The notes under the pieces: model-generated
Database searches by the model: none
What the model saw: only the letters and a program-made list of their open reading frames with translations
Told to the model about the DNA's origin: nothing
Made by a program: the position numbers and the translations under genes
Shown: piece after piece, positions 36,084-44,745 of the stretch
Layout of the letters: every line of letters begins with the position of its first letter
Position numbering within the stretch: position 1 is the stretch's first letter
Source: Mycolicibacterium rhodesiae NBB3
GTDB taxonomy: Bacteria; Actinomycetota; Actinomycetes; Mycobacteriales; Mycobacteriaceae
Direction: 5' to 3'
Assembly: GCF_000230895.2 (NCBI RefSeq)
Contig: NC_016604.1
Span: forward strand, 3,224,001 to 3,288,000
DNA length: 64,000 nt

Positions 36084-36905
36084 CTAGCGCAGTTCGGCGA
36101 TCACCTTGGCGAATTCCTCGCCGTGCTGCTGCTGCACCGTGATGTAGGTGACGCCATAGGCGTCGCGCAGATGGCGGATCCGGTCGGCGATGTCGCGTGG
36201 CGTTCCCGAGAACACCGCGGGCGTCGCCAGCATCTCCTCCTCGGTCAGATCCGGAAGGAACCGGCGCACGAGCGACAAGTCGGGAACCCCGGAATTGTCG
36301 GTGGGCAGCGCGATTACGGACAGGTTGAGCTCCAGGTCGTCAAAGCGGTCGCCGGCGGCCTCGCGGACGAATGCGATGCGATCGGCCAGCGGGTCCGCGC
36401 CGCCGATGATCGGGTATCCGCCCGTCAGCCCGATGATGTTCGCGCGCTGCGCGGCGAGCGTGAGCAGCTTGTCTCCGTTGCCTGCGATGAGAATCGGCAC
36501 GTCGGCTGCATGCTCGTTCATGTGCTCGGTGACGTGGCGCAGCCAGGCGACGCGTTCACCCGCCGTCGGGTACGGCAGTTCGGCCTGCTCGAATTCCTCT
36601 TTGACGTAGCCCGCCCCGAGACCGAGATCGAAGCGGCCGCCGCTGAGGTCGCGCAGAGACGTGACGTCACGCGCCAGTAGGGCGGGCCGGTAGAAGCCGG
36701 CGTTGAGCACGAAGGTGCCCACCCGCAGCGTCTCGGTCGCCATCGCCATCGCGGTCATCATCGGGAACGGCGCCGTCGTATAGAGGTGGTCGGCCATGTG
36801 GATGACGTCGTATCCCATGCCCTCGGCGCGGCGCGCCCAGTCCTGGACCGACTTTTGCCGACGTGCAGCCTGCAACCCGACACCGAACCGGAATTCTTTG
36901 ACCAT
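36084..36905 (-). CDS. F420-dependent LLM-class oxidoreductase
   Basis: This 273-residue protein shows the luciferase-like monooxygenase TIM-barrel pattern: FRFGVGLQAARRQKSVQDWARRAEGMGYDVI, then LRVGTFVLNAGFYRPALLARDV, LSGGRFDLGLGAGYVKEEFEQA and PILIAGNGDKLLTLAAQRAN. This resembles the mycobacterial MSMEG_2516-type family, which uses F420 rather than FMN. The substrate is unknown. It is convergent with the COX4-like gene, stop to stop with no gap, and divergent from the YbdK-type ligase. Confidence 0.85.
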   Translation of the reverse strand: MVKEFRFGVGLQAARRQKSVQDWARRAEGMGYDVIHMADHLYTTAPFPMMTAMAMATETLRVGTFVLNAGFYRPALLARDVTSLRDLSGGRFDLGLGAGYVKEEFEQAELPYPTAGERVAWLRHVTEHMNEHAADVPILIAGNGDKLLTLAAQRANIIGLTGGYPIIGGADPLADRIAFVREAAGDRFDDLELNLSVIALPTDNSGVPDLSLVRRFLPDLTEEEMLATPAVFSGTPRDIADRIRHLRDAYGVTYITVQQQHGEEFAKVIAELR

Positions 36906-37063
36906 TCCGTGATCGTAGGAGTTCTGCAGGCGATGTTTAGGACATCTCGGCGCCGGGCATCAACTCCGCACCACCAACCAAGGACTTGTTACCCCGATCC
37001 GGTCCGTCGTGAGCCCGCCTCCGACGGGCCGGATCAGTTTTCAGAGCACAACATCTTCGAACT

Positions 37064-38164
37064 ATGGCCACTCATCCCACGATCGGCGTCGAGGAGGAAT
37101 TCCTCCTCGCCGACCCCGCTTCGGGCGAACCGGTCGCCGTCAACGAGACGGTCGCCGGTCACGCAGCCGAGCGCGGTGTGGAGCTGCAACTGGAGCTGAC
37201 CAGCTGTCAGGTCGAGACCGCTACCGAGGTGGTCGGCGGTACCGCCGAACTCACCGATCAGCTGCTGCGATTGCGCCGCGTCGCGGCCGAGGCGGCCGCG
37301 GCGGGCGGCGCGCGGCTGCTGGCCGTCGGACTGCCGCCGACGGTGCCCCACGAGTTCCCCATCACCGACACTCCGCGTTACCGCGAGATCGCCGAGAGGT
37401 TCGGCATGATCGCGCACGAACAGGGCATCTGCGGCGCCCATGTCCACGTCGCGGTGCCCAGCCGTGAGGCTGCGATACGGGTCAGCAATCGGCTGCGGCC
37501 GTGGTTGCCGCTGTTGCTCGCACTCAGCGCGAACTCGGCCGTGTACCGCAAGGCCGACACCGGCTACGCGACGTGGCGCAGCGTGCTGTGGGCGCGGTGG
37601 CCCAGCGCCGGACCGCCGCCGCACTTCGACTCGGTCGACGAGTACGACGCCGTCGTGCAGATGTTGCAGCACGCGGGCGCGATGCTGGACGACGGCATGG
37701 TCTATTGGGACGTGCGCCCGTCGGCGAACTTCCCGACCATCGAGGTTCGCGTCGCCGACGTGCCGGCCACCGTCGCCGAGACGGTGCTGCTCGCCGCGTT
37801 GACCCGCGCCGCGGTCATGACCGCGCTCGATGACGAGCGCCGCGGCGAACCGATACCGCCGCTGGCACCGCATGCGCTGCGTGCCGCCTACTGGAAAGCG
37901 GCACGCGATGGTCTCGAGGGCGGAGCCGTGGACCTAGCCGAAAGCCACGAGAGTGCTCCCGCACGAACGTTGTTGCGCCGACTGGTCGAGCGCGTACGGC
38001 CCGCGCTGGAGGCGGTCGGTGACTATGACCTCGTCGCCGCGGAGTTGGAGCGAGTCGCCGAGCAGGGCAACGGAGCGATGCGGCAACGACGGGCATGGCA
38101 GCGTCGTCACGATGTCGACGATGTGATCGCCGAGGCCGCCGCTGCCACCCTCGAAGGGACTTAG
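37064..38164 (+). CDS. YbdK-type carboxylate-amine ligase (glutamate-cysteine ligase family)
   Basis: This 366-residue protein is of the GCS2 family: TIGVEEEFLLADP at the N-terminus with the metal-binding glutamates, LTSCQVETATEV, GAHVHVAVP with the substrate-site His, then YWDVRPSANFPTIEVRVAD. In E. coli, YbdK has weak gamma-glutamylcysteine ligase activity; mycobacteria make mycothiol, so the true substrate is open. M. tuberculosis Rv0433 is the likely counterpart and lies near the sigK operon there too, supporting conserved synteny. Confidence 0.88.
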   Translation: MATHPTIGVEEEFLLADPASGEPVAVNETVAGHAAERGVELQLELTSCQVETATEVVGGTAELTDQLLRLRRVAAEAAAAGGARLLAVGLPPTVPHEFPITDTPRYREIAERFGMIAHEQGICGAHVHVAVPSREAAIRVSNRLRPWLPLLLALSANSAVYRKADTGYATWRSVLWARWPSAGPPPHFDSVDEYDAVVQMLQHAGAMLDDGMVYWDVRPSANFPTIEVRVADVPATVAETVLLAALTRAAVMTALDDERRGEPIPPLAPHALRAAYWKAARDGLEGGAVDLAESHESAPARTLLRRLVERVRPALEAVGDYDLVAAELERVAEQGNGAMRQRRAWQRRHDVDDVIAEAAAATLEGT

Positions 38165-38230
38165 CTGTTTCGTTAGCCCTAACCGGTCGATCGCAGGCAC
38201 CTAGTGCCGGTGATCAACCCGTCAAGGGAC

Positions 38231-38941
38231 TCAGGTCAGTGGCAGCGCCGCGAAGGGTTCCGTGGTGGGCTGCGCGGAACCGCCGGGCGGTTCGATGGTG
38301 AACGCCAGGGTGCTCGACCCGTCCAGATCCGGCAGGACCGCGGTCGTCGACGGCGCCACGGCCTGGGCATCCATGGTGCCCGCCGAGTGTGGCCCGGAGT
38401 CGTTGATCAACCACATCTGGTAGACGGTTCCGGTCTGCGGGGGCGCGACGTTGTTCATCACGAGCACGCCGGCGTTCTTCTCGCGGGAGAACACCACCGT
38501 TGCGGTTCCACCGCCGGGGATGTCGCCGGAAATGGTGCGCACATCGGGTGCGGCAAAAACCTGGTCCGCGGTCGACACCGTCGGTGCCGGACGTAGCGCC
38601 AGACCGACGCCGAGCGCGCCGAGACCGATGACGAGCGCGGCTGCGGCCGCCAAGATCGTCGCCCGCCACGGCCTGGTTTTGCGCGCCAGCGGGACCACCG
38701 TCGGCGCGTTGATCTCGGCGAGGACGCGGTCGCGGAGTTCGTATGGCGGCTCGACAGCGGTGGCGGCCGACATCACCGCCATGGTCTCGCGCACCGCCCG
38801 AACCTCATCGTCGAACGCCTGCGCGACGTCGGGCGGTGCGTCCGCGATACGTCGCTCGATCCCGGCGCGTTCGGCCTCGGGTATCGCGTGCAGCGCGTAC
38901 GGCGTCGCGAGAGCGATCAGGTCGTCTATTGGTTGAGTCAT
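38231..38941 (-). CDS. rskA: Anti-sigma-K factor RskA
   Basis: This is a 236-residue protein from ATG 38941, overlapping the sigK stop by 4 bp. The N-terminal 85 residues bind sigma (TQPIDDLIALATPYALHAIPEAERAGIERRI). One membrane helix follows at about residues 93-115 (ATILAAAAALVIGLGALGVGLA), then an extracytoplasmic RskA domain (GGTATVVFSREKNAGVLVMNNVAPP). RskA holds SigK at the membrane and is cleaved by regulated proteolysis. Length and order equal M. tuberculosis Rv0444c. Confidence 0.93.
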   Translation of the reverse strand: MTQPIDDLIALATPYALHAIPEAERAGIERRIADAPPDVAQAFDDEVRAVRETMAVMSAATAVEPPYELRDRVLAEINAPTVVPLARKTRPWRATILAAAAALVIGLGALGVGLALRPAPTVSTADQVFAAPDVRTISGDIPGGGTATVVFSREKNAGVLVMNNVAPPQTGTVYQMWLINDSGPHSAGTMDAQAVAPSTTAVLPDLDGSSTLAFTIEPPGGSAQPTTEPFAALPLT

Positions 38942-39519
38942 GAGAGCCCCAAACACCGGCGTAGTCCGCGGATGCCGTCGCGCATCCGCGATTTGATCGT
39001 GGCGAGGTTGGCCGACAGCCGCTCCGACACCTGAACGTAGGTCAGGCCGTCGTAGTACGCGAGCTGAATGGCCTCGCGTTGGGTGTCGGTGAGCGACCCG
39101 AGACAATCGCTGACCTGGCGCCGCTCATCGCCCGAGATCACCGAATCGGCCACCTGGTCGGACGGCGGCTCGACGTTTGCGGCACCGTAGCGGGACTCGC
39201 GCTGGCTGGCGGCCTGCTCGGAGCGCACCCGGTCCACCGCCCGGCGATGCGCGATGGTCATCAGCCAGGACAACGGAGATCCCGCAGCCGGGTTGTAGGT
39301 CTCGGCGGTGCGCCATACCTGGAGATAGATGTCCTGGGTGGTTTCCTCGCTGTATCCAGGGTCGCGCAGCACCCGCATGACCAGGCCGAATACCCTCGCA
39401 CGGGTCTGGTCGTAGAAGCTCGCGAACGCGTCGACGTCCTGCCGGGCCACCTGGTGCAGCAGTTCGTCGAGGTCCGTGGTCACACGCGGTAGCCTATCCA
39501 CCGCCGGAAACAGCGTCAT
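38938..39519 (-). CDS. sigK: ECF sigma factor SigK
   Basis: This protein has up to 193 residues; ATG 39519 is used, though GTG 39483 (VTTDLDELL) would equal the M. tuberculosis length better. Region 2 is at about 25-95 (RVFGLVMRVLRDPGYSEETTQDIYLQVWR, AHRRAVDRVRSEQAA) and region 4 at about 130-190 (TDTQREAIQLAYYDGLTYVQVSERL, TIKSRMRDGIRGLR). It is coupled to rskA by a 4-bp overlap and directs transcription of its own operon and, in tubercle bacilli, of mpt70/mpt83, which are not in this window. Confidence 0.94.
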   Translation of the reverse strand: MTLFPAVDRLPRVTTDLDELLHQVARQDVDAFASFYDQTRARVFGLVMRVLRDPGYSEETTQDIYLQVWRTAETYNPAAGSPLSWLMTIAHRRAVDRVRSEQAASQRESRYGAANVEPPSDQVADSVISGDERRQVSDCLGSLTDTQREAIQLAYYDGLTYVQVSERLSANLATIKSRMRDGIRGLRRCLGLS

Positions 39520-40301
39520 GATATTGGCGATCTGGGCGGTCGCGGGACGAAAAATGAAGTACGGGAACAGTATTCATCGAATCCCTGACGGTTCGCCATG
39601 TACCTCTCGGTCAGCCGGGCCCCGGTCGCGTACACCAGGAAGTACGTCATCAGCACCGGGGACAAGATGGTGAACACGGAAACCCAGCCCGCGATGCTCA
39701 CCAGCCAGAGGCCCCACCACACGCACGCGTCGCCGAAATAGTTGGGATGTCGTGTCCAGGCCCACAGACCACGGTCCATGATCACGCCCTTGTTGGCGGG
39801 ATCGGCCTTGAAGCGGCGCAACTGGTGATCGCCGACCGCTTCGAACAGCAGGCCGATGACCCACACGCCGACGCCGAGGGCCAGCACCGGACGCAGCAGC
39901 GCCGGCGTCGGGCCGAGGACAGCCGAAAGCTGCAGCGGGAGCGAGACAAACCACGTCGCGGCACCCTGGATCAGGAACACCTTGCGGATCACGTGGCCCG
40001 CCGAGTAATCGCCGCGCAGCAGGTCCTGGTACCGCGGGTCCTCGCCCTTACCCGCCGACTTGACGATCATGTGCCACGCCAGCCGCAATCCCCACACCGC
40101 GACGAGAACGAGCAGCAGGATTCGGCGGAACAGATCACCCGAGCCGACGACGGCGGCGACGGCCGCGACGGCGACGAAACCGACGCCCCATGCGGTGTCT
40201 ACGACGTTGTACCTACCGATCCGCCGACCGATCAGGAACGTCGTGGTGTGGACCACCACGACGGCGGCCAGCGATGCCGCGGAGACGACTAGGAATTCCA
40301 T
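39516..40301 (-). CDS. DUF1295 membrane protein (steroid 5-alpha-reductase-like fold), Rv0446c-like
   Basis: This is a 261-residue protein from ATG 40301; the longer frame upstream is antisense noise inside ufaA1. Six or more helices are present, with the DUF1295/isoprenylcysteine methyltransferase signature near the C-terminus (WAWTRHPNYFGDACVWWGLWL … LTERYMANRQGFDEYCSRTS). It may be a membrane methyltransferase or reductase acting on lipid. It overlaps sigK by 4 bp and ufaA1 by 13 bp, so it lies within the SigK operon. Confidence 0.87.
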   Translation of the reverse strand: MEFLVVSAASLAAVVVVHTTTFLIGRRIGRYNVVDTAWGVGFVAVAAVAAVVGSGDLFRRILLLVLVAVWGLRLAWHMIVKSAGKGEDPRYQDLLRGDYSAGHVIRKVFLIQGAATWFVSLPLQLSAVLGPTPALLRPVLALGVGVWVIGLLFEAVGDHQLRRFKADPANKGVIMDRGLWAWTRHPNYFGDACVWWGLWLVSIAGWVSVFTILSPVLMTYFLVYATGARLTERYMANRQGFDEYCSRTSFFVPRPPRSPIS

Positions 40302-41572
40302 TGCCGACGCCCCGTTGGCGCGAAGGTCCACTGATAGACGTCGAGGTAGCCCGACCGGAATCCGGCCTCGGAGTAGGCCAGGTAGAGCTCCCACATCCGG
40401 TGGAACACCTCATCGAAACCCAGGTCCGCCACCGCATCCCGGCGCTGCACGAAACGCTCCCGCCATATGCGCAACGTCTCGGCGTAATCCTGCCGCAGTG
40501 ACACCACGTCAACCGTACGCAGCCGCGTGTTGGATTCGGTGGCGCCGATGATCGCCTCCGTCGAGGGCAGCAGCCCGCCGGGGAAGATGTACTTCTGGAT
40601 CCATGTGTAGGTGTTGCGGCTGGCGAGCATCCGGTCATGCGGCATGGTGATGGCCTGGATCGCCACGCGGCCACCGGGCGCCACCAGCCGGTCCAAAGTC
40701 TGAAAGTACATGGGCCAGAATCGGTATCCGACTGCCTCGATCATCTCCACCGACAGCACGGCGTCGTATGAGCCGTCGACGTCGCGATAATCGCACAGCT
40801 CGATCTCGACTCGGTCGGCAAGACCAGCCTGGGTGACCCGCTGCCGGGCGAGCCGCTGTTGCTCGGAAGACAGCGTGATTGAATGGACCCGGGCGCCCCG
40901 GGCCGCGGCGCGGATGCACAGTTCGCCCCAGCCGGTGCCGATTTCGAGCACCTTGCTGCCGAGTCCCACCCCTGCGGTGTCGAGGAGCCGGTCGATCTTC
41001 CGCCGTTGGGCTTCGGCCAGGGCGGACTCGTCCGCGGGTCTGGTGTCGAAGAGTGCGCTGGAATATGTCATGGTCTCGTCGAGGAACTCGGCGAACAGCG
41101 CGTTGGACAAGTCGTAGTGCTCGGCGATGTTGCGCCGAGCCTGTTTGCGGCTGTTGTGTTGTGACCGCGGCTGGCGCACGACGGCGAGAGGTCGGAAGCG
41201 CTGCAGGACAGGGGGAATCAGTTCGGTCAACCGCTTGCCGAACTCGGTGAGCAGGCCTGCGATGTCGGTAGAGCTCCAGTCGCCCGCCATATACGACTCG
41301 CCGAAGCCGATGAGCCCGTAGCGGCCGACCCGGCGCGCCATCACCTCGGGACGGTGCACCACCATCGTCGGCAACGTGGGATCGGCGGCACCGATCACAG
41401 TGCCGTCCGGGTACACGACGCGGATCGGTAACCGTGCCGCCGCGCGGCGGAACAACCGGTCGGCGATGGCGCCCGATACCTTGCTGAACGGCCCGTCGGG
41501 CACCTGTGCCACGTCCGGCCATCGGCGCGCATCGATTGTGGCCGGCGTGGATAGCGTCAGATCGATGCTCAC
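40289..41572 (-). CDS. ufaA1: Cyclopropane-fatty-acyl-phospholipid synthase-like methyltransferase UfaA1
   Basis: This is a 427-residue protein from GTG 41572, the same length as M. tuberculosis UfaA1. It has an N-terminal lipid-interacting domain, then EHYDLSNALFAEFLDETMTYSSA and the SAM site VLEIGTGWGELCIRAA, followed by VLSVEMIEAVGYRFWP and the CFA-synthase block YIFPGGLLPS. It transfers a methyl(ene) group from SAM to an unsaturated acyl chain; in mycobacteria UfaA1 is linked to tuberculostearic acid synthesis. It is coupled to the DUF1365 gene by a 4-bp overlap. Confidence 0.92.
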   Translation of the reverse strand: MSIDLTLSTPATIDARRWPDVAQVPDGPFSKVSGAIADRLFRRAAARLPIRVVYPDGTVIGAADPTLPTMVVHRPEVMARRVGRYGLIGFGESYMAGDWSSTDIAGLLTEFGKRLTELIPPVLQRFRPLAVVRQPRSQHNSRKQARRNIAEHYDLSNALFAEFLDETMTYSSALFDTRPADESALAEAQRRKIDRLLDTAGVGLGSKVLEIGTGWGELCIRAAARGARVHSITLSSEQQRLARQRVTQAGLADRVEIELCDYRDVDGSYDAVLSVEMIEAVGYRFWPMYFQTLDRLVAPGGRVAIQAITMPHDRMLASRNTYTWIQKYIFPGGLLPSTEAIIGATESNTRLRTVDVVSLRQDYAETLRIWRERFVQRRDAVADLGFDEVFHRMWELYLAYSEAGFRSGYLDVYQWTFAPTGRRQWNS

Positions 41573-42309
41573 GGCTGGTTGACTCTTTCTCTGCGGTCGG
41601 ACGTGCGCGGCTCGACGGGGACGCGCCGCAGCCACAGGGTGATGCCTTGGATGCGAATACCGATCGAACCCATCAGCGGTGCGATGGGAGCGGCCATCTG
41701 CAGCCACAGGATCTCCGCGACGCCTGCCCTCCGCCGGGTGCCCCGCATGGTGGCGACGAACGCCGGCTGGTTGTCGCGGTGCAGTGAGATCCGCACGTCC
41801 AGGTTCTCGTCGGGCCGGGGCGCGGTCACCAGGTAATGGCCTTCGACAGCGTTGAACGGCGAAACGTACAGCTGCTTCATCACGATGGCGGGGTGTTCGG
41901 TGTCTGGAGGTAGCAGATATGCATGGCGTCCGCCGTAGGTGTTGTGTACCTCGGCGATGATGTGGCGCAGCGCCCCTTCGGCGTCGTGGCACCAGTAGAG
42001 GCTGATCGGGTTGAACACGTACCCGAGGACGCGGGCCTGCAGCAGTGCGGTGATCCGACCGCCGCGCAAGTCGATGCCGCGGTCGGCGAGGAATGCGTCG
42101 ATGCGCTGCCGCAGAGTGTCATTCGGCCCGTCGGCGGCGCTGAAGTGATCGCGCGCTTCGAAACGAGCGAACGGCCGCAGCCATCGCGGAAGCTCCGGCA
42201 AGTTGTCGACATCGACGTACCAGCTGTAGCCGCGGTGCTCGAAGTAGTGGTGCACCGGGGCGCGACGGAGGTGGGTGATCCGCGTGCGGTAGATGGCCGG
42301 CGTCAGCAT
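41569..42309 (-). CDS. DUF1365 protein, Rv0448c-like
   Basis: This is a 246-residue protein from ATG 42309 (MLTPAIYRTRITH). Family motifs are RRAPVHHYFEHRGYSWYVDVD, RVLGYVFNPISLYWCHD, AEVHNTYGGRHAYLL and KQLYVSPFNAVEGHY. DUF1365 proteins nearly always sit between a FAD amine-oxidase-like gene and a CFA-synthase gene, as here, and are thought to help modify acyl chains. It overlaps both neighbours by a few bases. Confidence 0.9.
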   Translation of the reverse strand: MLTPAIYRTRITHLRRAPVHHYFEHRGYSWYVDVDNLPELPRWLRPFARFEARDHFSAADGPNDTLRQRIDAFLADRGIDLRGGRITALLQARVLGYVFNPISLYWCHDAEGALRHIIAEVHNTYGGRHAYLLPPDTEHPAIVMKQLYVSPFNAVEGHYLVTAPRPDENLDVRISLHRDNQPAFVATMRGTRRRAGVAEILWLQMAAPIAPLMGSIGIRIQGITLWLRRVPVEPRTSDRRERVNQP

Positions 42310-43601
42310 GGCACCACCTCGCGGGTTGCCGCCGGCCATTCGGCGCCGAGGTGTTGCGCCGCGCGCAGGCCGGAGGCCGCGCCGTCCTCGTGGAAGCCCC
42401 AGCCGTGGTAGGCACCCGCGAACACCACGCGGTCGTCGTTCAACGACGGTAGCAGCTGTTGCGCTGCAACAGATTTCGGTGTGTACATCGGATGGCTGTA
42501 CGTCATCTCGGTGAGCACGCTGGCCGGGTCCACGCGATCTGCTCCGCCGAGCGTCACCAGGAACCGACGATCGCCGTCGAGGCGCATCAATCGCGTCACG
42601 TCATAGGTGACGAGCACCTGCTGGTCGTCTGCGGTGGCCAGATAGTTCCACGACGCGCGGGCGAGTTGATGCCTCGGCAGCACCGATTGGTCGGTGTGCA
42701 GCTGAGCGTAGTTGGTGCTGTATTCGATGGCGCCCAGCACATTTCGCTCGGCCGAGGTCGGCTCGGACAGCATCAGCAGCGCCTGATCGGGATGCGTCGC
42801 GACGACCACGGCGTCGAATCGTCGCGGCCCGGAGATCCCATCGGACACCTCCACGCCGTCGGTCACCCGTCGCACCGACCGCACCGGGGTGCCGATGCGC
42901 ACCTCGTCGATGACGTTGGCCACCGCGTCCACATACGTGGCGGAACCGCCGACCACGGTCCGCCAGGTCGGCGAGTCGAAGACCGACAGCATCCCGTGGT
43001 GCTCCAGGAACACGAAGAGATAGCGTGCCGGATAGTTCAGTGACTGCCCAGGCGGCGACGACCACACCGCCGCGATGAGCGGCGTCATGAAGTAATCGAT
43101 GAAGTACTGAGAGAAGCGGTGACGGGTCAGGAAGTCGCCGACGGTTTCCTCGTCCGCGTCACCGGCCAGCAGTCGCAGGGCGGCCCGGTGGAATCGTTTG
43201 ACCTCGGCGAGCATCAGCAGGTAGCGCGGGCGGGTGAACGACGACCATGAGGGGAACAGTCCGCCGATGCCGCGGGCGCCCGCGTACTCGAGGCCCGTCG
43301 CGTCGTCGCGGACCGACATGGACATGTCCGTCTCACGGGTCGCGATACCGAGTTCGCCGAACAGGCGGCACAGCGTCGGATAGGTGCGGTCGTTGTGCAC
43401 CAGGAAGGCCGAGTCGACGGCGACGGTTTGGCCGTCTTGATCGAGCGGAATCCGGTGGGTGTGGGCGTGCCCGCCGAGCCGGGCGTCGGCCTCGTAGAAG
43501 GTCACGTGGTCGCGCTGCGCGAGGACATAGGCCGCCACCAGGCCGGATACGCCGCTGCCGATGACCGCTACGGACCGTTGGAAGGGTTTGGAACGTTCCA
43601 C
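42303..43601 (-). CDS. FAD-dependent amine-oxidase-like protein, Rv0449c-like
   Basis: This is a 432-residue protein from GTG 43601. An N-terminal Rossmann FAD site (VAVIGSGVSGLVAAYVLAQRDHVTFYEADARLGGH region) is followed by amine-oxidase/desaturase-type segments, and at the C-terminus VVFAGAYHGWGFHEDGAASGLRAA. It is the first gene of the SigK operon. The GTG lies only 6 bp from the presumed -10, so the message is probably leaderless. It probably reduces or oxidises an acyl intermediate with UfaA1 and DUF1365. Confidence 0.9.
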   Translation of the reverse strand: MERSKPFQRSVAVIGSGVSGLVAAYVLAQRDHVTFYEADARLGGHAHTHRIPLDQDGQTVAVDSAFLVHNDRTYPTLCRLFGELGIATRETDMSMSVRDDATGLEYAGARGIGGLFPSWSSFTRPRYLLMLAEVKRFHRAALRLLAGDADEETVGDFLTRHRFSQYFIDYFMTPLIAAVWSSPPGQSLNYPARYLFVFLEHHGMLSVFDSPTWRTVVGGSATYVDAVANVIDEVRIGTPVRSVRRVTDGVEVSDGISGPRRFDAVVVATHPDQALLMLSEPTSAERNVLGAIEYSTNYAQLHTDQSVLPRHQLARASWNYLATADDQQVLVTYDVTRLMRLDGDRRFLVTLGGADRVDPASVLTEMTYSHPMYTPKSVAAQQLLPSLNDDRVVFAGAYHGWGFHEDGAASGLRAAQHLGAEWPAATREVVPC

Positions 43602-43607
43602 GTCCGA

Positions 43608-43635
43608 TATTCGGTGCAGGCGTCTACCCGGATGG
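43608..43635 (-). promoter_or_regulatory. SigK-type promoter of the sigK operon
   Basis: On the minus strand CCATCC (43635-43630) is followed after 15 bp by CCGAATA (43614-43608), close to the reported SigK consensus CCATCC-N16/17-CCGAATC. It fills the 49-bp gap before the operon's first GTG. The spacing is one base short of the reported range. Confidence 0.75.
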
Positions 43636-43650
43636 GTTTTGCGACCCGCG

Positions 43651-44745
43651 TCACACCGGGGGCAGGTCCCATGAACGCGCCGCCGCGACCAGGCCCTGGA
43701 CCAGCCCAGACGTCGCGGGGGAGATGCCATCGTCGCCCGGCAGCTGGCTGCGCGGGCTGATGCCGCGTATCCGCGGCGTGAGTTCGAGCTGAGCACCGCC
43801 CGCGCGCACCTGATTCACCGGGTTGTCCGGATGCAGACCCCGCAGCTCGCGGGGTATCGCATCGATGTCGGTGATGACTTGGTAGCCGGGCACCGTGACG
43901 TGGGTGGCGACGTGTTCGGCGAGCGCCCTGTTGCCGCCGCCGGCGAGCAGTTGGGTACTGCGGCCGATCCGGCCGTACCCGTGCAGCGACACCGCGACGT
44001 CGACGTGCGAGAGGAACTCGGCGAGCCGTTCGGACTCCGCGGCGCGGTAGCGCGCCGACGGGAGGTGGTGGGGGTAGTGGTCGGGATGGCGAACCACGTA
44101 GAGCGACGCGTCCGCGGCATCGGCGGCTCGCTCGGCGATCACGTCGGTCATCTGTTCCAGGCCGCCGCCGTGGATCGCCATGAATCCGAACCTCGACCGC
44201 AGCACGACCTCTTCGGTGACCCCCGGGTCGGCCAGTAGCTCCGCGAGTGTCTCTGGCGCAACCGAACTCGGCTTTGCGTTGCTGCCCGGCCACTGGGTTG
44301 GATCCCATCGCCGCAGGAAGTCGATCCACCGCTGCGGCAGGCCGTGGTGCAGGGCGCCGTCGATGATGCGCTCCAGATAGCCCTCTCGCGGCGGTCCGGG
44401 TTCGACCCGGTGATCGATGTAAACCCAGGCCGGATAGGGCCCGTCGTCGGTGTGCACGGTGAGCCGGTCGCGGCGATACCGCACGGGGACACCCTCCGCG
44501 CTGTCGAGGGTGGCCAGGTCGTGATCGGTCAGTTGCCACACCACGCCGTGGACCTGCGACCCGTCGAACGGTTCGACGGTGGCCACGCCGCGCTCGTTGA
44601 TCAGCCAGTCGTGGTCGGCCAGTGTCGCGGGCCGCGGATCGAAGGCGCCCGGGCACCGCCGTGCCATCTGCCGAACGCACAGGTTCGACCCATAGGCGAA
44701 GTAGGTGTGCGGAGCCGCGCTGGCGGCGACATTCGGCGGCCGCAT
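43651..44745 (-). CDS. Gamma-glutamylcyclotransferase fused to poly-gamma-glutamate hydrolase-type domain
   Basis: In this 364-residue protein, residues about 14-140 form a GGCT-fold domain with the substrate loop YFAYGSNLC and the catalytic-glutamate region (YRRDRLTVHTDDGPYPAWVY). Residues about 170-360 form a phage-type zinc gamma-DL-glutamyl hydrolase domain (DUF867): FGFMAIHGGGLEQMTDVIAE, then VRHPDHYPHHLPS and VDVAVSLHGYGR. The latter clips poly-gamma-glutamate in phages. The two activities on gamma-glutamyl bonds in one chain are unusual. It abuts the mntH stop and precedes the SigK promoter. Confidence 0.8.
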   Translation of the reverse strand: MRPPNVAASAAPHTYFAYGSNLCVRQMARRCPGAFDPRPATLADHDWLINERGVATVEPFDGSQVHGVVWQLTDHDLATLDSAEGVPVRYRRDRLTVHTDDGPYPAWVYIDHRVEPGPPREGYLERIIDGALHHGLPQRWIDFLRRWDPTQWPGSNAKPSSVAPETLAELLADPGVTEEVVLRSRFGFMAIHGGGLEQMTDVIAERAADAADASLYVVRHPDHYPHHLPSARYRAAESERLAEFLSHVDVAVSLHGYGRIGRSTQLLAGGGNRALAEHVATHVTVPGYQVITDIDAIPRELRGLHPDNPVNQVRAGGAQLELTPRIRGISPRSQLPGDDGISPATSGLVQGLVAAARSWDLPPV

